The notes under the pieces are model-generated. The model ran no database searches. It had not been told where the DNA came from and saw nothing but the letters and a program-made list of their open reading frames with translations. Both the position numbers and the translations under genes were made by a program. Shown here piece by piece: positions 1-5,131 of a stretch of DNA of 6,344 bases; position 1 is the stretch's first letter, and each line of letters starts with the position of its first letter. Where the stretch lies: the NCBI GenBank assembly GCA_028819835.1, contig JAPPKR010000109.1, positions 1-6,344 of the forward strand, read 5' to 3'. The stretch is from a bacterium (GTDB lineage: Bacteria; Actinomycetota; Acidimicrobiia; UBA5794; ZC4RG35).

Positions 1-485
1 GGCTGGCCCTGCTGAGCATCTGGCTCTTTGCCAGCGTGCTGGGCTGGCTGCCCTCGGCGGGGTGCTGCGAACCCAGACAACTCATCCTCCCCGCCATAGT
101 GCTGGCTGCGGAGGGCACGGCCCTCACCGTCCGCATGACCCGGTCGGCAATGTTGGAGAATCTCGACTCCGACTGGGTACGCACCCTCCGCGCCGGGGGC
201 CTTTCCGAAGCCAGGGTGATAGGCAAGCATGTCTTCCGGAATGCCCTGATTCCGATCATCTCCCTGGCGGGTCTGCGCATCGGCCAGATCGTGGGATATG
301 CCTTGATAGTGGAGGTGATCTTCGGGTGGCCGGGACTGGGACAGGTGCTGGTCAACGCGGTCCTGCGCCGGGACTACCCGGTGGCCCAGTTCTTCTCGCT
401 GGTGCTGGTGGTGATGGTGGTGCTCGGCAACTGGTTGGCCGACCTGGGATACCTCGCCGCCAACCCGAGGCTGAGGAAGACCTGA
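1..485 (+). CDS. dppB: DppB/OppB-type ABC transporter permease, C-terminal part (5' truncated)
   Basis: This is the inner-membrane permease subunit of a peptide/nickel-type ABC importer (BPD_transp_1 fold); it forms half of the translocation channel. The reading frame is open from the left edge (first full codon at base 3), so the N-terminus lies outside the window and about 160 of the usual 310-340 residues are present. Visible are a hydrophobic helix ending in GWLPSAG, the cytoplasmic EAA coupling loop at about fragment residues 59-84 (VRTLRAGGLSEARVIGKHVF, then RNALIP), the DppB hallmark FGWPGLGQ at about 107-114, the RRDYPVAQ segment, a last helix and a positively charged tail (NPRLRKT). 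These mark it as the B rather than the C permease. Its TGA overlaps the ATPase ATG by one base (TGATG), implying translational coupling. Substrate is not predictable; peptides, nickel or glycosides are all possible for this family. Confidence 0.93.
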   Translation, partial: LALLSIWLFASVLGWLPSAGCCEPRQLILPAIVLAAEGTALTVRMTRSAMLENLDSDWVRTLRAGGLSEARVIGKHVFRNALIPIISLAGLRIGQIVGYALIVEVIFGWPGLGQVLVNAVLRRDYPVAQFFSLVLVVMVVLGNWLADLGYLAANPRLRKT

Positions 486-1465
486 TGGCCTCACCCCTCC
501 TGTCCGTACGGGACCTCACCACCGTCATCCGCACCGAGGGGATCGAGTTCGAAGTGGTGAGGGGGGTGTCGTTCGACATGTACCCCAATGAAATCCTGGG
601 GCTGGTGGGGGAGTCGGGTTGCGGGAAGACTATGACCGCCCTCTCGGTGATGGGCCTGATCCCCTCGCCTGCCGCCCGGATCGCCGGCGGAAGGGTCCTG
701 TTCGGCGACCGGGACCTGGTGAGTCTCGGAGAGCGGGAGATGCGGGAGGTGCGGGGCGACGACATCTCCATGATCTTCCAGGACCCGCTCACCTCCCTCG
801 ACCCGATGTTCACCATCGGCCACCTCCTGACCGAGGTGATCCGCCGCCACAGATCGGTGTCCCGCTCGGAGGCCGAGGCGATGGCGCTCCAGGCGCTGAC
901 GGAGGTGGAGTTGCCCGACCCGGAGACTCGCATGAGCCAGTACCCGCACCAGTTGTCGGGAGGGATGCGCCAGCGGGTGATGATCGCCATGGCGCTCATG
1001 CTCGATCCGGACATCCTGATCGCCGATGAGCCCACCACGGCACTGGACGTCACCGTGCAGGCCCAGATTCTCGACCGGCTGCTGGGCCAGCAGCGCCGCC
1101 GGGGCATGTCGATGCTCCTGATCACCCACGACCTGGGGGTGGTGGCGGCGGTTGCCGACCGGGTGGCCGTGATGTACTCGGGCGAGATCGTGGAACAGGC
1201 CCCCGTCGCCCAACTCTTCTCCGATCCCCAGCACCCCTACACCCAGGGTCTCCTGCGGGCAGTGCCCCAGACCCGTCACCAGCGCGGCGCGCTGCACACC
1301 ATCCCGGGTCGGGTTCCCCCGCCACAGTTCGTCCCACCCGGTTGTCCGTTCAGTCCCCGCTGCTCCCAGGCGCTGGTGCGCTGCTGGGAGGAGCACCCCG
1401 AACTGGTCCCCGACGACGGGAGGCACCTGCGTTGTTTCAATCCCCAGCCCCTGGCTCCGGCGTGA
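485..1465 (+). CDS. dppD: DppD/OppD-type peptide ABC transporter ATP-binding protein
   Basis: This is the cytoplasmic ATPase that powers the adjacent permease. The 326-residue length is normal for DppD/OppD. Seen in order: Walker A GESGCGKT (42-49), Q-loop Q99 in IFQDPLTSLDP, ABC signature LSGGMRQR (157-164), Walker B ILIADEP (177-183), D-loop TALD (185-188), switch His215 in LLITHDL, then the oligo_HPY C-terminal region beginning HPYTQGLLRAVP (250-261). The tail has four cysteines (287, 293, 300, 317; C-x5-C-x6-C-x16-C), the arrangement tied to a [4Fe-4S] cluster in mycobacterial Opp/Dpp ATPases. The ATG at 485 is chosen because it overlaps the permease stop and gives the usual N-terminus (LLSVRDL); the frame stays open upstream to base 62 but only as a shadow of the permease. 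Normally a DppF partner follows; here a hydrolase does. The family is certain; the substrate is unknown. Confidence 0.96.
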   Translation: MASPLLSVRDLTTVIRTEGIEFEVVRGVSFDMYPNEILGLVGESGCGKTMTALSVMGLIPSPAARIAGGRVLFGDRDLVSLGEREMREVRGDDISMIFQDPLTSLDPMFTIGHLLTEVIRRHRSVSRSEAEAMALQALTEVELPDPETRMSQYPHQLSGGMRQRVMIAMALMLDPDILIADEPTTALDVTVQAQILDRLLGQQRRRGMSMLLITHDLGVVAAVADRVAVMYSGEIVEQAPVAQLFSDPQHPYTQGLLRAVPQTRHQRGALHTIPGRVPPPQFVPPGCPFSPRCSQALVRCWEEHPELVPDDGRHLRCFNPQPLAPA

Positions 1466-2121
1466 GCGAGACTCCGTTCCCGGTGGAGGTGGCGGGGTCC
1501 GAGGGCGTGAGGCTGCGAGGACTGGAGTGGCCGGTCGCCGGACCTCCGGTGATGTTCGTGCACGACTTCGGGGCGGACCTCGACCAGTGGGGCCCGCTCA
1601 CCGCCGGACTGGCCGCCTCCGGATTCCGGGTGATCAGCCTGGAACTGTCCGGGCACGGCCTCTCCGACGGAGAACCCGACCCGGGATCGATCGCCCGCGA
1701 TATCGGGGTCATGGTTGCCCAGGCCTCGCGCCTCTGGGGACCCCTGGGGCTGGTCACCTGTGGCGAGAGCGCCAGAGGATCGGTAGGGACCGGCGCCGCT
1801 GCCGGCGCCCCGGTGCACATACTCATCTCTCCGCCGGAGATGCCGGTCGAGTTCATGAAGGGTGGGGAGAAGGCGCTGCGGATCATCATGGCGGGGGGCG
1901 GCGATGTCGAGGGCCACACCGCCGCCAAGCAGGCCCATGATCATCTGCGCGGCCAGCGGATGCTGATGACCGTCTCGGGCGCTTCCGAACGGGGAGTGGC
2001 CCTGGCCGGGTTGCGACCCTCCATCCTGGAGGACATGGCGCAGTTCTTCCGCCTCTACCTGGCTCCCATCAACATGGCCTGGATCACCCGCAAAGAGGCG
2101 GAGGCGGAGAAACCCTCCTAG
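1462..2121 (+). CDS. short alpha/beta-hydrolase-fold protein, probably catalytically degenerate
   Basis: A 219-residue protein with a lid-less alpha/beta-hydrolase pattern. Strand 3 and the oxyanion region read VMFVHDFGADLDQW (30-43), followed by LELSGHGLSDG (60-70), both typical. The nucleophile elbow is GESARG with Ser103, where families usually have GxSxGG. A strand RIIMAGGGD (140-148) fits the acid position with Asp148. The last strand reads MTVSGASERGVAL (169-181), where relatives usually show a GxxHG-type motif with the catalytic His; here the aligned residue is Arg177, and no other His sits nearby. The GTG start at 1462 overlaps the ATPase stop (GTGA), with no clear Shine-Dalgarno, so translation is probably coupled. 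A TTG start at 1342 in the same frame would only translate a shadow of the ATPase. The fold is fairly sure. Whether it is a pseudoenzyme, a diverged esterase or a transporter accessory is not determined. Confidence 0.8.
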   Translation: MSETPFPVEVAGSEGVRLRGLEWPVAGPPVMFVHDFGADLDQWGPLTAGLAASGFRVISLELSGHGLSDGEPDPGSIARDIGVMVAQASRLWGPLGLVTCGESARGSVGTGAAAGAPVHILISPPEMPVEFMKGGEKALRIIMAGGGDVEGHTAAKQAHDHLRGQRMLMTVSGASERGVALAGLRPSILEDMAQFFRLYLAPINMAWITRKEAEAEKPS

Positions 2122-2146
2122 CACAGAGCCGGTCGTGCCCTAGATT
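2119..2146 (+). terminator. weak hairpin after the transporter operon
   Basis: Directly over and after the hydrolase stop, CTA-GCAC (2118-2124) can pair with GTGC-cc-TAG (2135-2143), giving about 7 base pairs with a two-base bulge and a ten-base loop, followed by ATTT only. It could weaken read-through from the transporter operon into the DM13 gene, but it has no proper T-tract and is not a strong intrinsic terminator. Confidence 0.2.
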
Positions 2147-2158
2147 TCGAGATATACC

Positions 2159-2165
2159 AAGGAGG
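2159..2165 (+). promoter_or_regulatory. strong Shine-Dalgarno AAGGAGG without a normal start at proper distance
   Basis: AAGGAGG is a near-perfect anti-16S match and one of the best ribosome binding sites in the window. Six bases after it, at 2172, stands ACG in the frame of the DM13 protein; the in-frame codons before and after encode no ATG, GTG or TTG until GTG 2205. The GTGs at 2165 and 2167 overlap or touch the site and are out of frame, the first hitting a stop at once. This site therefore decides the start question discussed for the DM13 gene. Confidence 0.6.
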
Positions 2166-2204
2166 TGTGAAACGAACCGTACCCCAATCTATAAGCGGAG
2201 GCCG

Positions 2205-2783
2205 GTGCAGGTGGTCGCCGCAATCGTGGCGGTCGGGGTCCTGGCCGTTGCCTGGTGGCTGATCTCCCCCCTGTTCATAGACGAGGTGGTTGAGGAAAAC
2301 TTCCCCCGCGCGGCCATGGCGGTGGTCCCCGACGACATGACCGCCGAAGAGGCCGAGGAAGTGATGATGGAAGCCGAGGCCGTCGAAACGATGGTTATGG
2401 AAGAGATGCCCGAGTCGGAGGAACCCGACGTCACAGGACCGGTGGCCCTGGCGACCGGCGCACTGATGGACGCCGACGACTTCCACAGGGGTTCGGGGGA
2501 GGTCACCGCCTACCGTCTGGAAGACGGCTCCCACGTACTTCGGCTGGAGGACATCGAGGTGACCAACGGCCCCGACCTCCGGGTGCTGGTCGCCCCGGGC
2601 CATGGCATAGACAGCCGGGAAGCCCTCCAAGCCGCCGGCTACATCGAACTGGCGCCGCTGAAGGGAAACATCGGCTCGCAGAACTACGACTTCCCGGCCG
2701 GATATCAGGTCCCCGAGCAGATGACGGTGATCATCTACTGCAAGCCCTTCCACGTGATCTTCGCCACCGCCGAACTGAGCTAG
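2205..2783 (+). CDS. membrane-anchored DM13-domain protein (predicted redox/electron transfer)
   Basis: From GTG 2205 this is 192 residues: an N-terminal helix (3-20, ending AVAWWLIS) that serves as signal anchor, the motif VVEENFP (28-34) common just after the helix in this group, a Met/Glu-rich linker (38-73) and a DM13 domain (about 84-192). DM13 landmarks are GSGEVTAYRLEDGSHVLRLE (96-115), TNGPDLRVLV (120-129), LKGNIGSQNYDFP (152-164) and the invariant-type cysteine in IIYCKPFHVIFATAEL (Cys179). DM13 domains are proposed to take part in extracellular redox or electron transfer, often alongside DOMON domains; direct biochemistry is scarce. The domain should face outside the membrane. GTG 2205 has GGAGG only three bases ahead; an ACG at 2172 with ideal Shine-Dalgarno spacing would add 11 residues (NRTPIYKRRP after the initiator) with the positive-inside charge expected before a helix. 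Domain call firm, start uncertain. Confidence 0.88.
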   Translation: MQVVAAIVAVGVLAVAWWLISPLFIDEVVEENFPRAAMAVVPDDMTAEEAEEVMMEAEAVETMVMEEMPESEEPDVTGPVALATGALMDADDFHRGSGEVTAYRLEDGSHVLRLEDIEVTNGPDLRVLVAPGHGIDSREALQAAGYIELAPLKGNIGSQNYDFPAGYQVPEQMTVIIYCKPFHVIFATAELS

Positions 2784-2908
2784 GCAGGAGCCTGGCCGCG
2801 GACGCCTGGTCGGTGGTGGGGACCGTCGGGGGGGCCCGCCGCGCCTCACCGGCCGAGTGGGCTTATCCTTCCGCGACAGCCCCTTCTGTACAGTGAGGTG
2901 ACGGACCC

Positions 2909-3259
2909 ATGATCTACGCCCTCCGAACTCTGGCTTTCGTCCAGGTCTTCTTCGCCGCCTTCGCCGCCATGGTGGGCAGCTTCGCCGATGGAGGCCAATG
3001 GTGGGAACGGCTCATCCTGGTGGGCGTCCATCCGGCTGCTGCAGTGTTGCTGCTCATCCTGGTAATGAACAGGGAGTCATCCAGGATCCTGGTGTTGATA
3101 ACCACTGCTCTGCTGGCGCTCAATGTGGTGGCCGATGTGGGGCTTGCCGCGGCCATCGGGTCCGGTGCAATCAAGGGGGACTGGGGGTTGCCACTGGTCT
3201 TCGCCGTTGTTCCCCTGATCGCCCTTCCTTACTGCATTGTGCGTTACCGGAACTCCTAG
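2909..3259 (+). CDS. small four-helix membrane protein of unknown function
   Basis: I do not recognise a family. The 116-residue protein is almost entirely hydrophobic, with four predicted membrane helices at about 7-25, 35-53, 59-83 and 93-111, separated by short polar loops (DGGQWWER, NRESSR, IKGDWG). The tail VRYRNS is positively charged. There is no recognisable catalytic motif; the only cysteine is Cys109 near the end of the last helix. The ATG at 2909 follows GAGGTG (2895-2900) at a suitable eight-base distance. It stands alone between the DM13 gene (125 bases upstream) and the amidohydrolase (63 bases downstream), so operon membership is unclear. The helix pattern, codon use and ribosome binding site make it a likely real gene. 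Confidence 0.8.
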   Translation: MIYALRTLAFVQVFFAAFAAMVGSFADGGQWWERLILVGVHPAAAVLLLILVMNRESSRILVLITTALLALNVVADVGLAAAIGSGAIKGDWGLPLVFAVVPLIALPYCIVRYRNS

Positions 3260-3308
3260 CGCGGATGTCCCTCACAACCCGGGAGTTACGATACTTCTAA
3301 GGTTTCAG

Positions 3309-3315
3309 AAAGGAG
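3309..3315 (+). promoter_or_regulatory. ribosome binding site of the amidohydrolase
   Basis: AAAGGAG lies seven bases before ATG 3323 and fixes the start, which also puts the HxH metal motif at residues 7-9 as expected. TACGAT (3287-3292) just upstream fits a TAnnnT -10 element, but no TTG-type -35 box stands 16-18 bases before it, so a promoter there is only a possibility. Confidence 0.6.
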
Positions 3316-3322
3316 TTGCCCC

Positions 3323-4192
3323 ATGACGGTGGTCGATGCCCACCTCCATCTGTTCGAGTCGGTTTCCGAGCAGTACCCCCGCGATGTGTTCCCGGGCCTG
3401 ACCCCGCCGGAGCGGCGGGCGCCGATGGACGAGTATTTCGGTTACATGGAGCGGGCGGGGGTGGACAAAGCCGTCATCGTGGCGGTCTCCCACCATGACG
3501 AGTACGTGCGGGACGTGGTGGCCACCCGCCCCGACCTGTTCGCGATCGTGGGGGTGCAGGACGTCTCCGCCTCCGACCAGCTCGCCGACTACACCGAGCG
3601 CCGCCGGGCCACGCCCTTCCAGGGGTTCCGGCTTTTCAACCTGGATGACGATCCCTCCCAGGCCGCCGACCGGATAGCGATGTTCCCCGTCCTGGAGCAG
3701 ATGGCCGCCGACGGGGTGAAGCTGTGGTTCTACTCCACCGAGGAGCAGGTGCTGTTGCTGGACCGGGTGCTCGAGTTGCTGCCCGACCTGTCGGTGGTAA
3801 TCAACCACCTGGGGTTCTGTCCGAGCATCTGGGACGAGATCAAGGCGGACGAATGGGGGCGGCCCCGGTTCACTATGGATCTTCCCTCGGCGTCGCTCAA
3901 GACCATGGAGGTGATCGCCGCCCGTCCCAACGTCTATGTCCACCTCTCCGGCCAGTACGCCTTCACCCAGGAGCCCTTCCCCCATCCCGACCTGCAGTCG
4001 ACCGTCGACGCCGTGTACGGGATGTTCGGGGCCGACCGGATGATGTGGGCCTCGGACTATCCGTGGATCGCGGTGGAACCCGGCTATCCCGAACAGCTTG
4101 CGCTGGTGGACCATTACCTGCCGGACATCTCGGCTGCCGAGCGGGACGCCATCCGGGGCGGGACCGCCATGCGCCTGTTCGACTTCGAGTAG
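3323..4192 (+). CDS. Amidohydro_2 family metal-dependent hydrolase/decarboxylase
   Basis: A 289-residue TIM-barrel enzyme of the amidohydrolase superfamily, Amidohydro_2 (PF04909-type) branch. The family includes ACMSD-like and resorcylate-type decarboxylases, lactonases such as 2-pyrone-4,6-dicarboxylate lactonase, and hydratases. Visible landmarks are VDAHLHLF with His7 and His9 at the end of strand 1, FQGFRLFN (99-106), VVINHLGF with His162, VYVHLSGQYAF (204-214) and RMMWASDYPW with Asp245 (239-248), so the likely metal ligands and catalytic Asp are present. No signal peptide is seen, so it is cytosolic. Length is typical. The cupin-fold gene begins 17 bases after the stop and is probably cotranscribed; a racemase-family gene follows. 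That company suggests breakdown of a carboxylated or cyclic amide compound, but the substrate cannot be read from the sequence, and hydrolase versus decarboxylase activity remains open. Confidence 0.93.
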   Translation: MTVVDAHLHLFESVSEQYPRDVFPGLTPPERRAPMDEYFGYMERAGVDKAVIVAVSHHDEYVRDVVATRPDLFAIVGVQDVSASDQLADYTERRRATPFQGFRLFNLDDDPSQAADRIAMFPVLEQMAADGVKLWFYSTEEQVLLLDRVLELLPDLSVVINHLGFCPSIWDEIKADEWGRPRFTMDLPSASLKTMEVIAARPNVYVHLSGQYAFTQEPFPHPDLQSTVDAVYGMFGADRMMWASDYPWIAVEPGYPEQLALVDHYLPDISAAERDAIRGGTAMRLFDFE

Positions 4193-4209
4193 GCAAGATC
4201 ACCAGGGGA

Positions 4210-4998
4210 GTGGATGATCCCGGCGTAGTCGATCGGCGTTTCCAGCCGGTCAACCTGCCCGAGCCTCGGAGCTTCCCATCCCGGCCGATGACCATCCATG
4301 GGCTGGAGGGGCGCCCCGCCGCCTGGATTCTCAGCAGGGACGGATCGGGGCCGTCCACCCGGCTGCTGGAGGTCCCTCCCGGCTGGGGGACCTCGCTTCG
4401 GGGCAGTTTCACCGGAGATGTCGAGGTGTTCGTGATCTCCGGCCGGGTGGAGGCGGACGGTCATCGGGTGGGCGCAGACACGCTGTGGGGCGCCCGCGCC
4501 GGGACGGTCGTTTGCGGCCTGGGCAGTTCGGGGGGAGCAACCCTGTTGCTCTTCTCGGGCGCCCCGCTGAGGTTCATGCCCGGCGAGGGAACCGAAGACC
4601 CTCGTCGACCCGACCCGGTGGTGGCGGGCGAGCGGGAGTGGGTGCATATCCCCGGCGCTCCGCCCAATTCCCGGCAGCGGGAGTTGGCGCCGTCGCTGAG
4701 AGGTGGCGTCTACTGGCAGACTGCGGCGATCGACCTGAATCTGGACCGCTGGTACGTGGACGACGAGCCGACCGAGGTTTTCGTGCTGGAGGGGTCGTGG
4801 CAGCAGGCCGCCCGGGGAAAGCAGGGGCCGGAGGTGGTGGAGTTTCCCAGGGAGGGTTACTTCTATCGCCCGGCGGCTGTGTGGCATGGTGGGGCGTTGA
4901 CGGGTACTTCCACAGTGGCCCTGCTGCTGATCCGCGCCGGCGCCGCACCCTCCCGCCACGCTGACGCTCCCGGTGAATACCCGGCCCGCCTGCGGTGA
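4210..4998 (+). CDS. two-domain cupin-fold (RmlC-like) protein
   Basis: A 262-residue protein with two similar beta-barrel halves: cupin 1 at about 45-120 with the core GDVEVFVISGRVEADG (69-84), and cupin 2 at about 165-245 with PTEVFVLEGSW (187-197) and FYRPAAVWHGG (218-228). The repeated EVFVxxG strand shows an internal duplication. The layout resembles ChrR-like or DUF4437-like proteins. The canonical HxH of cupin motif 1 is absent from both halves (the first has RGSFTG where it would stand); only His226 matches a usual ligand, so a standard metal site looks unlikely. GTG 4210 is chosen since it keeps coding-looking sequence (FQPVNLPEP) upstream of the first barrel; AGGGGA abuts it, unusually close for a Shine-Dalgarno. 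ATG 4288 is the alternative and would remove 26 residues. It follows the amidohydrolase by 17 bases, probably in one transcript. It could be an isomerase, lyase or small-molecule sensor; function unknown. Confidence 0.82.
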   Translation: MDDPGVVDRRFQPVNLPEPRSFPSRPMTIHGLEGRPAAWILSRDGSGPSTRLLEVPPGWGTSLRGSFTGDVEVFVISGRVEADGHRVGADTLWGARAGTVVCGLGSSGGATLLLFSGAPLRFMPGEGTEDPRRPDPVVAGEREWVHIPGAPPNSRQRELAPSLRGGVYWQTAAIDLNLDRWYVDDEPTEVFVLEGSWQQAARGKQGPEVVEFPREGYFYRPAAVWHGGALTGTSTVALLLIRAGAAPSRHADAPGEYPARLR

Positions 4999-5061
4999 GG
5001 GTCGACCGGTCCAACTTTACGGGAAGCCCTGGTCGGAAGGGCGGTGACCTGAGGCCGACGC

Positions 5062-5067
5062 TATATT
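5062..5067 (+). promoter_or_regulatory. possible -10 element for the racemase gene
   Basis: TATATT matches five of six bases of the -10 consensus and stands out in a GC-rich spacer of 133 bases. It would place transcription start near 5074 and give a leader of about 58 bases. No convincing -35 (GGGCGG at the 17-base distance) and no extended TGn are present, so this is a tentative call. Confidence 0.3.
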
Positions 5068-5116
5068 CAGGAACAGGTCGGTGTCGCACTTCGTCGGCTT
5101 CCGTGGTGCCGAGTCC

Positions 5117-5122
5117 AGGAGG
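5117..5122 (+). promoter_or_regulatory. ribosome binding site deciding the racemase start
   Basis: AGGAGG sits nine bases before ATG 5132. It lies inside the longer frame that could begin at GTG 5081, so it argues for 5132 as the true start; the extra 17 residues of the longer form (FRGAESRRKK and similar) are not like the family's N-terminus, which begins right at the first beta-strand. Confidence 0.7.
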
Positions 5123-5131
5123 AAAAAGCAC

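Noticed and set aside
402..425. GTG-rich run that looks like a short tandem repeat
   Set aside because: It is simply Val/Leu/Met codons of the last permease helix.
62..484. Upstream extension of the ATPase frame
   Set aside because: It overlaps the permease entirely and reads as Pro/Arg/Gly-rich shadow; the ATPase N-terminus is correctly made from ATG 485.
491..1426. Long open frame of 311 codons on the minus strand
   Set aside because: It lies wholly opposite the DppD ATPase, whose motifs are unmistakable; its composition (runs of His, Arg, Gly) is that of an antisense shadow in GC-rich DNA.
1342..1461. TTG-started extension of the hydrolase
   Set aside because: It overlaps 124 bases of the ATPase tail, including its conserved cysteines; the GTGA overlap at 1462 is the more natural start.
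2784..2908. Possible terminator or promoter in the spacer after the DM13 gene
   Set aside because: Only a four-base GCCC/GGGC pairing and a short CAGG-AG-CCTG were found, with no T-tract; TATCCT (2864-2869) has no matching -35 box, so no feature is called.
3724..4209. Extension of the cupin frame back into the amidohydrolase
   Set aside because: The extra 162 residues are a frame shadow of the amidohydrolase active-site region, without cupin-like sequence.
5026..5042. Hairpin GCCCT-N7-AGGGC after the cupin gene
   Set aside because: The stem has only five pairs with no T-run after it, so it does not support an intrinsic terminator.
5081..5131. GTG-started longer form of the racemase
   Set aside because: AGGAGG at 5117-5122 lies inside it and serves ATG 5132; the added residues do not resemble the family's start.
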